Below are positions 25,314 to 35,785 of a stretch of DNA of 41,006 bases, piece after piece. Position numbers and translations under genes: made by a program. The DNA is from CAVWCQ01 sp963753545 (GTDB taxonomy: Bacteria > Chloroflexota > Anaerolineae > Aggregatilineales > Aggregatilineaceae). The notes beneath the pieces were generated by a model that saw only the letters and a list, made by a program, of their open reading frames with translations, was not told where the DNA came from and searched no databases. The first letter of the stretch is position 1, and each line of letters opens with the position of its first letter. The DNA lies in assembly GCA_963753545.1 (NCBI GenBank), contig CAVWCQ010000007.1, positions 1 to 41,006 on the forward strand. Direction: 5' to 3'.

Positions 25314-27101
25314 GGATACCGTTGGCGAACTCGATTAGGCAGCGACTGTATGGAGTTTGGCAAAGGCCGATGAACGCGTTTGAGTTGGACGGTCGCCCGC
25401 AAGCCAGTGGAGAGCCCGGGTGATATTCATCACAGTGGCGGTTAGCACTTGTTGTAAATGCGTTTTAGCCAGACCAATGTAACGCGCCTGACGAATACCG
25501 AAAGCACGAACGCCTTGCGAAATGGTACCTTCAATTCCCGCACGCCGGGCATACTGCTAGCAAAATCATCCGTTTTTTCGCGTTCGCGAGCCTTGAGCAA
25601 GGCCTTGTGAAGTGCCTCTGGGCGGACCGTAATAGCCACGTCGGGGCGGATGTTGAGCGTGTGCATTGGGGTTGAACGGGGCAAACACGGCACGTTTGTT
25701 TGCTAAACTTGATCTGAATGACGGGTTTGCCATGGTTATTCAACGCCGGCAGCCAATGCAGGCTGGTTTGACCCGCGGGGCAAGTCGCTTGCTGGGCCTC
25801 CCAATCAATCACGAAATCATAGAGTGAAAATCCCTGCTCTTCACGCGCCTGCCAACCGGTATCCGGACGCATAGGTCCCAGCAAATCGATCTCGATAATC
25901 GTGTTGACTGATGACGACTTCGTCTGGCACTCATGTAGCCACAATCGACGATATGGACTGCTGGCAGACAATCTTTATCGGCTAAAGCCTGGTGAATGGG
26001 GGTGGTCATCTGACTATCCTGGGTCGTGGCGAGGGTGGTCTCGACATTCGTAATCAAGCGGGGCAAGTCCGGATCACAGGTTTCGGTCAGGTGGACTTTG
26101 TACCCTACCCACGCCGTACTCCGTTTTTGTGAGAACCGTGCGTCCGGATCATAAGGCGTGCGGATCGCTTGGGCGGCGGGGGGAACTTCTTGAGCGGTAC
26201 GCCAGCGCAACTGACCGTTTTCGGCCCAGGTGTAGTTTTGCAGCCAGACCAGCCACAGGATACGACCGCGGGCAACTCGCGCAGCCAAGGTAAGGTCTCG
26301 TTCTTGCCACAGCGCAGTCAGCAACCTTAGCCCATCAACTCCGACCAAGCAGCGCATGGGCTTCTCGTTCCGTTTCTTTGGTGGGCAAATGGTAATCGCT
26401 CACCCGGGGACCATACCGGTCTACCCATTCCGGGGTCGTGTGCGCTCTGGTCCATTCCGGGCGCCGCCACGGCTAACACATTCAGTGCCGCACGTAGTGT
26501 TTCACCGACCAACTCCAACCGGTTGAGTGTCCGAATCGCCGCCAGCACCTCGGTCGAATCGGAGCGTTGTTGTCCGCGCTTTTTGATAAGCCCCTTGGCT
26601 GCGGCACAACTCCAACACCCGATTGAAAATCTGCGTTTCCGCTCCTGCAGTCACTAATCGACCCCGAAATTCACTCAAGACACTGTAATGAAATCCGGTA
26701 TCGGTCAGCTCCAAACACAGCAGATATTTCCAGTCAATGCGCGTGCGCACCGCTTCAGCCGCTTGCCGATCTGATAACCCTTCTGCAAATTGCAGCAGCA
26801 ACACCAGGCACAACCGCATCGGCGACAGGGCGGGTTGGCCTTCGCCTGAAAACAGCGCCGCAAAATCCCGATCCTCGAACAAGGTCCCGAAGGTCTCATA
26901 CCACTGCATGTATCAGATTCCCGTCGGGAAAAATCTCGCGCGCTACACGCGCTGTTTCTTCGGGTACACAGTATTCAATTCGAGGCGGCAGAGGACATGG
27001 CGGTTCTTCCTTTGCCGAGATGCTTCAAAGCTTGATTTTCGTCAATCCTACCCCCTTTTTCTTCTCTCAGGTCAACTGAATCGAGTTCGCCAACGGTATC
27101 C
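25314..27101 (-). mobile_element. IS1182-like insertion sequence, complete ends, 4-bp target duplication
   Basis: Perfect 23-bp terminal inverted repeats at 25314-25336 and 27079-27101 (outer bases GGATACCGTTGGCGAACTCG). Direct repeats TAAA flank them at 25310-25313 and 27102-27105. The element is 1788 bp. The transposase stop codon overlaps the left repeat. The intact ends and target duplication suggest a fairly recent insertion between LuxR-ATPase genes A and B, although the transposase frame is broken in this sequence. Confidence 0.9.
25335..26991 (-). pseudogene. IS1182-family transposase, frameshifted
   Basis: The N-terminal InsH-like (DUF772) region reads PPRIEYCVPEETARVAREIF, then after a frame change WYETFGTLFEDRDFAALFSG and QFAEGLSDRQAAEAVRTRID. 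The core includes YDPDARFSQKRSTAWVGYKV, typical of the IS1182 group. The Cys-rich strand region has TCRVCPVQPQC, and the C-terminal end is TRALHWLAGDRPTQTRSSAF with its stop at 25337-25335. At least four frame changes are needed, near 26900, 26500, 25900 and 25560. No certain start codon is seen; the limit given is where the family-like reading begins. Confidence 0.82.
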
Positions 27102-27308
27102 TAAAGTGTGGGCAATTTACTCACGGCTGAAAAAGGACCCCAATTCCGCTGGAGAGCACGCATAATGGGCCTTTGATTCAGTTTGGCGTGGTGCGTTCAG
27201 ACGTGTAAACCTGAGAACCAAGTGTCCAACATGGCGATCTGGGAATTACCCACACTTCCGCAGAGGACTACCGACAAGCCATGAAACTTTCCAAGCGTTA
27301 ATGAGAAA

Positions 27309-27326
27309 GTTTATAATTGTATAAAC
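27309..27326. promoter_or_regulatory. Palindrome upstream of LuxR-ATPase B
   Basis: GTTTATA-ATTG-TATAAAC, perfect 7-bp arms, 34 bases before the ATG at 27361. The rest of 27106-27308 contains nothing I recognise. A possible autoregulatory site. Confidence 0.45.
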
Positions 27327-27360
27327 CCCTTGGCATGTTGAGTGGAGAAAATAGCCTTCC

Positions 27361-29694
27361 ATGGTCGCACAGAATCTGCCAACGCATGCCACGCCCTTTT
27401 TGGGTAGGGCAGAAGAACTCAGCCGAATTGTCACGCTCCTGGATGATCCAACTTGTCGCTTGCTCACCCTGGTCGGTCCCGGCGGCATCGGCAAAACGCG
27501 AGTGGCGATTGAGGCCGCGCGCCTGACGATGGCTAATGACGACAGAGGAACGCACGACCGTTCGCCCATACGAACAGCATCGTTTTCCGACGGCAGTTGC
27601 TTCGTTCCGCTCCAGCCGCTCACCTCCCCCGAATTCATCATATCCGCCATCGCGGACGCGCTTCACTTCACTTTCCACGGAGAGCAAGACCTCAAACAAC
27701 AACTGCTCGGTTATCTGCGCGAAAAACGACTGCTGTTGCTTCTGGACAATTTCGAGCATCTGCTGGACGGCGCGGACCAGTTGCCGGAAATCATGGAAGA
27801 TGCCCCGGGCGTCAAACTCCTTGTTACCTCACGCGAACGGTTACGCCTGCGCGAAGAGTGGGTGCTGGACGTGCGCGGCCTGCCGTTTCCCCCAAAAGAA
27901 CTAAGTGCTGAATCAGGTGATTACACCTCGGTGCAGCTTTTCCTGCAGAACGCCCGTCGTGCGGGCTATTCACCTGCGACCACTGATGCCGCCTCAATTG
28001 CACGTATTTGCCAGTTGACCGAAGGAGTACCATTGGCGATTGAACTGGCGGCCGCCTGGGTGCGGGTGATGTCCTGCACGTCCATTGCCAGCGAAATCGA
28101 GCGCAGTCTGGATATTCTGACGACCACGACCCGCAATGTGCCGGAAAAGCACCGCAGTATGCGCGCTACCTTTGCGCATTCATGGAAACTGCTCTCCGAA
28201 GATGAACAGAGAATTTTCAGGAGATTGTCCGTGTTCCGGGGTGGTTTCACGCGGGACGCTGCCGAGCACGTGGCCGGGGCATCTTGGTCAATACTCGCGT
28301 CGCTGGCGGACAGGTCCCTGCTGCGTGTGGATACGAATGGCCGCTACGATCTCCATGAACTCCTGCGGCAATATGCTTTTGACCAGTTGACGGAAGCGGA
28401 TGAATGGCAGGCCGTCCTGGACCGTCATCAGGGCTATTTTCTCGCCTTTGCTGAGAGCGCGGAGTCCGAACTCATCGGCGCAAATCAAATAGAATGGTTT
28501 GAGCGCGTAGAGGTCGAGCTTGGCAATTTGAGGGCGGCCATTGGCTGGTCGATTGAACGTGGCGACATCGCGGCTGGCCTGTGCCTGACGGGATCGCTCT
28601 ACTGGTTCTGGTGTCAGCGCGGGCATCACCATGAAGGTTATGAGCATTCAATCGCTGTTCTATCCCTGCCAGCGGCCAAGAGCCGAACAATCGTGCGCGC
28701 AAAAGCTCTCAACGCGGCGGGTTGTATTCAGTGGTTTGAGGGCCATTATGCGGAGGCACGCGTTTTGTTGGAAGAGGCTGTCTCCATTGCTCGTGAGGTG
28801 GGAGATCTGCCACAGCTCGCTCGCGCCGTCCGCTTTTTGGGACCTGTTCTCTTTAGCCTGGGTGAGTCTGATGCCGCGGGTTTGCTGCTTGAGGAAAGCT
28901 TAGCGCTGGCCCGCAAACTGGAAGACCGTTTCGGTATCGCCTGGTCACTCGCCTATTTCGGCGATGTGGTTCTCAAACGGGGAAACATGGAGCAGGCCCA
29001 ACGACTTTACCAGGAAGCGATCGATTTGCTGAGAGAATTGCAGGACAAGGCACTCCTCGCTTATACATTGCGCCGCTTAGGGCTTGTGATGCGCGTTGAT
29101 GAGGCTTACGAGCGTACCAAAGCGCTGTGCCAGGAAAGCCTGGAACTGAACGTAGCGATCGGCGATCGGCGTGGGGTGGCAGCCATGTTTCGTTGGGCTG
29201 GCTGGTCTTGCCGTAGAGCAGGCTCACATGATCCGCGCTGCGCAACTATTAGGCGCTGCTGAACAGCTGCTCAAGGATATGTCGGCACATCTGATGTTTC
29301 TGGATCAGCTCGAATACGAACGGCATCTGAGCAGTGTCCGTAACCGATTAGATACTCTAACGTTTAGCCAAGTGTGGGCTGAAGGTCAGAGCTATGACCC
29401 TGGAGCAGGCCATTGCCTATGCGCTTGAGGGCAAAGCGACCGCTGACCAACGTTCTGAAGCCTCAGTCATGGAACAATCTGACTGCTCACCCCTTGCCCG
29501 AATCCCTCATCGCGCGCGAACTTGAAATCCTTCGTCTGCTGCACAGCGGCCTTTCTACCCGCGAGGTCGCACAGCAGCTTTTTCTCAGCGTTGGCACTGT
29601 CCGCTGGTATCTTAATCAAATCTATGGCAAACTCCAGGTTCACAGCCGTACCCAAGCGTTGATTCGCGCTCGCGAACTGAAGCTGTTGGAGTAA
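27361..29694 (+). pseudogene. LuxR-type regulator with N-terminal STAND ATPase (copy B), frameshifted near the C-terminus
   Basis: The first 610 or so residues are intact: Walker A GPGGIGKT at 39-46, Walker B LLLLLDNFEHLLD, LLVTSRERLRL, GVPLAIELAAAW, HRSMRATFAHSWKLL, then TPR-like helices. Near 29195 the frame shifts (continuing AGLAVEQAHMIRAAQLLGAAEQL). Further one-base shifts near 29390 and 29480 are needed before the C-terminal LuxR HTH (ARELEILRLLHSGLSTREVAQQL, GTVRWYLNQIYGKLQ) ends at 29694. Corrected length is about 777 residues, similar to copy A. Whether the breaks are real or sequencing errors cannot be told. A SnoaL-like gene follows on the same strand. Confidence 0.85.
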
Positions 29695-29721
29695 ATCCCC
29701 TCAATATTTCCTACCACACAG

Positions 29722-29737
29722 CCTATCACTTGATAGG
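29722..29737. promoter_or_regulatory. 7-2-7 palindrome ahead of the SnoaL-like gene
   Basis: CCTATCA-CT-TGATAGG, perfect 7-bp arms with a 2-base spacer, between LuxR-ATPase B and the secreted SnoaL-like gene. The 7-2-7 spacing is that of NarL-type heptamer pairs, so it is a candidate binding site of regulator B. Confidence 0.5.
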
Positions 29738-29868
29738 CGATTTCCTATGCGCTTGATCCCTATACTGAAACCAGCATCTCGAAAGCAAGTCACTATCGAG
29801 AAGGGCGCGGTGTGATGCTCACAGCTCCCGCAAAGTCAACCAATTGTAGACCACAAAGGAGATGTAAG

Positions 29869-30912
29869 ATGGTACGACGAATGGTTTTGGTCATGGTGAT
29901 CGTAGTTGTGATGGCAGGGATGGCTCCCACCCACGCCCAGGACGACGCGGCTTATCGCAACAAAGCCGCCGTTCGTGAAGCGCTTGCCCAACTTTCCGCC
30001 GGGAACGTTGAGGGCTTCTTCCAACTGTATGCTGATCAGTTTCAAGCGAACCAGGGTGATGCAGCCTTATACGATACCACGGCGGAGGATCTGGCCTCGT
30101 TTACCAACGCCCTGGTGGCGGCGATACCGCATCTGCACGTGGTGCCGAAGGTTATCATTGCACAAGGTGACCGCGTGGCGGCAGAACTCTCCTTTAGCGG
30201 AACGTTCAGCCAGCCGTTTAGCTTTGCGCCCTTCGGGCCAGATCCACTTCCGCCCACCAACCAGCGGGTCTCATGGACCGAGATGCATTTCCTGCGTTTC
30301 AACGACGAGGGCAAGGTTATTGAAGACTGGGGCATCAGCGATCCAAGTTATATGCTCAGCCAACTGGGAGTGATGCCGCACGACGCGGAGAACCAAATAA
30401 GCAATCGTCTGACCCCACCTGCCGGATACCAACGGCTCAACGCGGACGCACTTGCAGCGACCTATACCAGCAGCAGGGAGAACGAGACGGTTGCGCTGTT
30501 CCAGGAGCAAGTTGATCTGCTTGGGCTAGGCGCCGATGCAGCAGGCTACTACACCGATCCGTATGTGTCGTGGGATGGAGGCATTCCCTCTGTGGTCAAC
30601 ACTGAGGATGATCTGGAATTTCTCCAAGCGCTTAGCGTGGCGATGCCCGACCTCACCGTATCGGCAGAGATTGTGGTCGCGCAAGGGGATTGGGTTGCAG
30701 GGCTGGTTACCATCACCGGCACGTTTACGAATGAACTGAATCTGGTGGAATTGGGAACCATCCCGCCGACGGGACAATCTGTAGTGTGGCAGCTTGGGAT
30801 CATCGACCGCTATAACGCCCATGGCAAGGTCGTTGAAGAGTGGATTGAGTCGGACACGTCACCGATGTTGATCGCGTTAGGCTTGATGCCGCCGATGGAG
30901 AGAGATGACTAA
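29869..30912 (+). CDS. Secreted protein with two SnoaL-like (ester-cyclase-type) domains
   Basis: 347 residues from the ATG at 29869, which has AAAGGAG upstream. The N-terminal signal peptide (VRRMVLVMVIVVVMAGMAPTHA) is probably cleaved after HAQ. Two NTF2/SnoaL-like domains follow. The first is at about 25-170 (NVEGFFQLYADQF, FTNALVAAIPHLHV, FNDEGKVIEDWGISD). The second is at about 185-340 (DDLEFLQALSVAMPDLTV, YNAHGKVVEEWIESD). The shared pattern, with G-K-V-(I/V)-E-(D/E)-W near each end, marks an internal duplication. SnoaL-type folds serve as cyclases, hydrolases or binding domains; no activity can be assigned. It follows LuxR-ATPase B and may be its target. Confidence 0.8.
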   Translation: MVRRMVLVMVIVVVMAGMAPTHAQDDAAYRNKAAVREALAQLSAGNVEGFFQLYADQFQANQGDAALYDTTAEDLASFTNALVAAIPHLHVVPKVIIAQGDRVAAELSFSGTFSQPFSFAPFGPDPLPPTNQRVSWTEMHFLRFNDEGKVIEDWGISDPSYMLSQLGVMPHDAENQISNRLTPPAGYQRLNADALAATYTSSRENETVALFQEQVDLLGLGADAAGYYTDPYVSWDGGIPSVVNTEDDLEFLQALSVAMPDLTVSAEIVVAQGDWVAGLVTITGTFTNELNLVELGTIPPTGQSVVWQLGIIDRYNAHGKVVEEWIESDTSPMLIALGLMPPMERDD

Positions 30913-30942
30913 ACCGTCCTGTTCGTATAATCTGAGCACCTT

Positions 30943-30964
30943 GGGGGCGGACATGTCCGCCCCC
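30943..30964 (+). terminator. Perfect hairpin after the SnoaL-like gene
   Basis: A 22-base perfect palindrome (GGGGGCGGAC arm, continuing symmetrically) 30 bases after the stop. It lacks a T-run, so it is a likely mRNA 3'-end hairpin or weak terminator. Confidence 0.55.
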
Positions 30965-31425
30965 ATGAGCTTGTATCCCACCCATCGCTTTAGAAACTCA
31001 AGTGAAACCAAGCATTCCTTGCCCTGTAAAGCCAAAAACTTCCTCCTCCTTCGCCTCTGAGCTTCGCCCCAATCTCACCCATTCCAGCAACCTCGCTTTT
31101 GGGTGCTTATGTGGAGAAGTGTTGCTCATTCCTGTGGCCTCAAAACAAGCGCTCTCACACACGGAGACCCACAATGTCCCACCAGGGTGAGAAGCCCATA
31201 TAGGCTGACACCTCAGCCGGTCGCTAATGTTTTTCGTCAAGATTTTTCAGTCTTTTACACGGCAGTTCGATTTATCAACAGTTTGACTCAGGAGCACCCC
31301 CAAGCCAGACGTGTTATCAGGGATTGATCTTATGTCTGTTTGGTGGTTATGGAAGGATGCTCGACGCTACTGGAATAAGTGAGGTTGGGACGGAAATCAG
31401 AACGCGGATGAAGGTCTGCAAACAA
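30965..31425. other. Gene-free spacer
   Basis: About 460 bases with no supportable gene on either strand. Short ORFs lack ribosome sites and motifs. The region lies between two convergent transcription units (SnoaL-like gene on plus, aldehyde dehydrogenase on minus). Confidence 0.5.
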
Positions 31426-31454
31426 AATGAGTCTGGCACATTTCCAGACTCATT
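31426..31454 (-). terminator. Terminator of the aldehyde dehydrogenase gene
   Basis: Perfect 11-bp stem AATGAGTCTGG/CCAGACTCATT with a 7-base loop, 63 bases after the minus-strand stop at 31518. On that strand it is followed by TTGTTTG. Confidence 0.65.
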
Positions 31455-31517
31455 CTTTATTCTGGAAGAAAGTGTACCCCCATCTTTCAGTTCGTGCAAA
31501 TTCAAGATCAGATCGTG

Positions 31518-32998
31518 TTATTTTGCGGGCAGTGCCATGTGGACATAGGTTTTGATTTCCTGAAATTCCTCCATTCCGCGTGCTCCACGCAGGCGACCGA
31601 TGCCGCTCTGCTTGAACCCGCCTTCCTCAAAGCGGTCGCTGATCACGGCCCAGGTATTTGTCCAAACGGTGCCTGCCTTGATTTCGCGGGCAACGCGGTT
31701 AGACCGTGCGATATCGCCAGTGAAAATACCTGCTGCCAATCCGTATTCGGTGGCATTGGCGCGGCGAATAGCATCCGCTTCGTCATCAAACACTTCAAAG
31801 CAGAGAACGGGGCCAAAAATTTCTTGTTGTATCAGCGGCGTATTGAGGTCTTCGACTTCAAGCAGGCTCGGCCTGTAAAACGCCCCGTCTGCCAGCGGCC
31901 CATTGGTGATCGGTCCGCCGCGCACGATCACTTTGGCATAGGCGGTGGCTTCCGTTACAAATCGATTGACACGCTCGACATTCGCCTTGTCGATAAGTGG
32001 CCCCATCTGGCTGGTAGGATCGTCGCTCGGCCCGACTATGACGCTTTCAATCAAGGTGCGCAGGCGCTCGCGCAGATCATCGGCGATTTTACGATGGGCA
32101 AGTACCCGCGAACCCGTCATGCAGAACTGGCCACTGAACATCGTGAGCGCTTTGACCAGCAGTGGCGCGACAGCGTCGAGATCGGCATCGTCGAACACGA
32201 TCATCGGTGTTTTGCCACCAAGTTCGAGATTCATTCGCTTGAGTGTTTTTGCGCCGGTGGCGGCGATGATCCGACCGACTTTCGTGCTGCCGGTGTAGCT
32301 AATGACATCGACATCGGGCAATTCCACCAGCATCGATGCGCCAGTATTGCCGCTTTCAGTAAAGATATTGACGACGCCTTTGGGCAGGCTGCGCGTGGCA
32401 GCGATCACTTCAGAATAGAGGCCATTTGAAAGCCCTGTCTGTCCAGGCAGCTTGATCGCCGTGGTACATCCTGCTGCCAATGCCGGAGCGAGCGACCGCG
32501 TGAGCAGCGCAAATGGCGCATTCCACGGCACAATGATGCCTGCGACACCGATAGGCTCTTTCAATGAGTGAATGAAAACACCCGGCTTTACTTCAGATGC
32601 ATAGCCTGCATCCGAGAGGGCAAGCCCAGCATAATAGCGAAGCGATGGCGCGATGGAATCGACTTCGAACCCTGCCTCTTCGAGAATTTTGCCATTCTCG
32701 CGGGCTAGCATCAGCACGATCTCGTCGCGGCGCTCTTCAAAGCGCGTGGCAAGTTCCTGAAGCGCGCCATAGCGAAGCTCGCGGTCTTTTGACCATGTGG
32801 TAGTGTCGAAATGCCGTGCGGGCAGCAGCAATGGCAGCTTTTGCCTCGGCAGATCCGCCTGCAACAAACTTGCCCAGCAGCTTTCCCGTCGAGGGGCTGC
32901 GGGATTCTTCAAGGTCACCCGATTCTTGCCATTCTCCATCGATCCAATGACGAGCGACGGCTGACTGTAGCTTTGACGCTCAAGACTTTCGTGTTCAT
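31518..32998 (-). CDS. NAD(P)-dependent aldehyde dehydrogenase, frameshift near the N-terminus
   Basis: ALDH-superfamily enzyme oxidising an aldehyde to its acid. Visible are the cofactor-binding segment PIGVAGIIVPWNAPFALL, the strand SYTGSTKVGR, the general base in NLELGGKTPMIV and the catalytic cysteine in FSGQFCMTGSRV. The C-terminal end has EIFGPVLCFEVFDDEADAI and GGFKQSGIGRLRG. In one frame the first 45 residues are nonsense. The true N-terminus (VARHWIDGEWQESGDLEE, GKLLGKFVAGGSAEAKAAIAAARTAF) is in another frame, with a one-base shift near 32808. The ATG at 32998 is the best start, but another indel is needed to reach it. Most like benzaldehyde/vanillin or betaine-aldehyde dehydrogenases; the substrate is unknown. 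Confidence 0.87.
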
Positions 32999-33125
32999 GA
33001 AAATGTCACGTGCCTTCCTTAACGTTCCTGATGAACAAGTGCCCTTTGGGCTTGGACAGTCGGCAATTGGTGGGTCCAAACCCGATCAGATACACAAATT
33101 GTATGTTTGAGCGGTGAACAAGTCT

Positions 33126-33141
33126 CCCCCCGAATGGGGGG
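33126..33141. repeat. GC hairpin between the divergent ALDH and LuxR-ATPase C genes
   Basis: CCCCCC-GAAT-GGGGGG, perfect 6-bp arms, in the divergent spacer between the aldehyde dehydrogenase start and LuxR-ATPase C. The rest of this spacer shows no gene. The role is unknown. Confidence 0.4.
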
Positions 33142-33265
33142 TAACTGTTGGGAGATCTTGGGAGGGGATTGCGCACACGGCTTCATAATAGGCCATAGAG
33201 TGCGATGCTTGCCCCGGTCATTGTTGAGTGCAGATAGCGGAATACCTTTTCAACCTGTTCGCAAC

Positions 33266-33281
33266 TACAATCGGGATTGTA
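33266..33281. promoter_or_regulatory. 7-2-7 palindrome upstream of LuxR-ATPase C
   Basis: TACAATC-GG-GATTGTA, perfect 7-bp arms with a 2-base spacer, 36 bases before the ATG at 33318. The 7-2-7 format fits a GerE/NarL-type HTH dimer. Its presence argues for the ATG at 33318 rather than the GTG at 33228, because the palindrome would otherwise lie inside the gene. Confidence 0.5.
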
Positions 33282-33317
33282 ATCCTTTGTACTGAATACA
33301 GGGGAAGTCCGCAGCGG

Positions 33318-35728
33318 ATGGATAAGGCCAGGGAGCAGTCCATTAAGGACAAACTCACGGCCCGTGAGTTGGAAATTCTGCGTTTGGTAGCCGATGGCCT
33401 AACGAACAAAGCCATCGGAGAGCGTTTGTTTATCGGGTTCGAAACAGTCAAATGGTATCTCAAGCAAATTTACAGCAAATTGGATGTTACCAACCGTATT
33501 CAGGCGATTACCTTAGCACGCACTGCGGGGTTGCTGGCAGGAACCTGGGAGATCCCTGAACCATCCGCGCTGAAGCACAACCTGCCCTATCAACCAACGC
33601 CTTTCATTGGCAGGAAAGAGGAACTGGAGCAGCTTGCCGAGCACCTGGAAAATCCGGCGTGCCGATTGTTGACTGTGGTGGGACCGGGTGGGATAGGCAA
33701 GACGCGCCTGGCGCTCGAAGCGGCAGCAGCGCAGTTGATCCGTTTTCGAGATGGTGTGTACTTTACTGCGCTGGCCCCTCTGTCCGATTCCGGACCTGAT
33801 GCCGACCGTGATTGCTGAAGCGGTACACCTGTCATTCGCTCCGGGCCAACCGCCGAAAAATCAATTGCTCACCCACCTGCGTGACAAGCAGATGCTGCTT
33901 GTGCTGGATAACTTTGAACATCTGCTGGCAGGCGTCAGCCTGCTCACGGAACTGATAGATTGTGCTCCTGGTGTTAAGCTCTCTGGTAACTTCGCGCGAA
34001 CGCCTTCAGTTACAGAGCGAAGTTGTGTTTCGGCTTGATGGCTTTCCCTTAACCTTTTGGAAGACTCCCCAAGAGGCAGCCGAGTCGAGCGCTGGCAAAC
34101 TATTCCTGCAAAGCGCACAGCGTGTAAAAGCATCTTTTGAGTTGACTCAAGACACACTGGCTGCACTGAACTCCATTTGCCGCATGGTGCGCGGCATGCC
34201 GCTCGGGATTCTCCTGGCAGCGTCGTGGATCAATGGGTTGACTGTGGTCGAAATAGCGCGCGAAGTAGAGCAAAGCTTCGAGTTTCTGGAAGGTGACTGG
34301 CGTGACTTACCTGAGCGTCAGCGCAGCCTGCGGGCCGTCTTTGAGCATTCGTGGAGCCTGTTAACCGAGGAAGAACGTTCCGCGATGCGCTGCTTCTCGA
34401 TGTTTCGAGGCGGTTTCACACGCGAGGCAGCGCAGTTCGTCGCAGAGATGTCGCTTAAAACATTGATCAGTTTGGTGAACAAGTCCCTCTTGAGCCGCGA
34501 TGAAAACGGGCGTTTCGATGTCCACGAACTCCTGCGGCAGTATTCCGAAAAGCAACTAGACCAGCTTCCACAAGAACGCCAGCTTTTTCAAGCACACTAT
34601 GCAGCCTATTACGCGAAATATATGGATGCACGATGGCTGCTCCTGCGCTCTGCCGAGACGAAGACGGACGCTGATGAAATTGAATTGGAGATCGAAAACG
34701 TGCGCGCTGCCTGGAACATCATGGTGAGCAGGCATACCTCCCGCAAATAGCCATGACGGCGCGCGTGCTGCGGTATTTTCTGACCATGCGCGTGCGATAC
34801 GAGGAGGGGATTGAGCTTTTCGGGCGAGCCGTCACGGAGTTGCGCACGTTGCCTGCCAGCGAAGAGCGCGACATTGCACTTGGGGAAACACTTCAAAATC
34901 TAGGATATTTTTATGCCGCCAATGGTGTTCCGGACAAAGGCAAGCTGCTTGCTGAAGAAAGCCTCGAATTGTTAGAACGCCATCAGGCTACAGAGATCAT
35001 GCTGCGGGCTTATATAACCCTCTGTCGTTCTCTGATATCTCCTCGGTGAGCAGCACTCCATGAAACAGCATCTTCAGCGAGGAATCGCATTGGCGCAGCA
35101 GTTCGGCGATCCCTGGTACGTGGGAACTCTCAAATTCCTACAAGGGATCGCGAGCGTGCTTCTGGGGGAGTATGAAGATGCCTACCGCACTGGCGAGGAG
35201 GCGTTGGACTATCTCGACAAAGCGCATGATTCATTTTATCAAGGATTATGCTGCGGACTGGTATTAGGCAAGACGGCTTTCCGGTTAGGACGTTACGAGG
35301 AAGCAAAGCAGTATTATTTGCGGAGTGTTCAGTGTTTTGAAAAATTCGATAATGGCTTTGAACGTGCCCAATCGAACCGCGAACTGAGTGAAGTATTAGC
35401 ACTGTTGCAGGAATATGACGCTGCCGAACAGGCTTACCAAAGCAGTATGAGTTATTATGTGAAAGTCGGGCCCCAGGCTTACGTTCTCGCCAATCTACAG
35501 TCTGTGTCCAGACTATATGAGATGCAGGGCCAGTATACCAGAGCGGTCGAATTGTTGGCCCTGCTCATCAACCATCCGGTAACGATGCCCTATGACAAAC
35601 CTTCGGCTCAGGTCGTCCTAAACAGCCTGCGTGCCAACCTGTCTATGGAGGAATTCTCTCTGGCTTATGAGCGCGGTAAAATGCTTGACCTCAACGCTGT
35701 TGTCGCGGAACTGCTCCAGGATAACTGA
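33318..35728 (+). pseudogene. STAND ATPase regulator with the LuxR HTH at the N-terminus (copy C), frameshifted
   Basis: Unlike copies A and B, the LuxR HTH comes first (residues 12-70: LTARELEILRLVADGLTNKA, ETVKWYLKQIYSKLDV). The ATPase follows, with Walker A GPGGIGKT at 122-129, Walker B MLLVLDNFEHLL, LVTSRERLQL and GMPLGILLAASW. Then come the winged-helix-like FRGGFTREAAQFV and FDVHELLRQYSEKQL, and a TPR-like region ending at 35728 with no HTH. Four single-base shifts are needed, near 33790, 33985, 34725 and 35035. Each restores family-like sequence (for example EQAYLPQIAMTARVLRYF). Corrected length is about 800 residues. Confidence 0.85.
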
Positions 35729-35785
35729 AGCTCCGCGGAACTTTTACGATTGGTGTACATGGCTTACAATCCTACGAACAAACAA

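Noticed and set aside
33228..33317. Upstream GTG start extending LuxR-ATPase C by 30 residues
   Set aside because: The extension has no family resemblance and would place the 7-2-7 palindrome inside the gene; the ATG at 33318 fits better.
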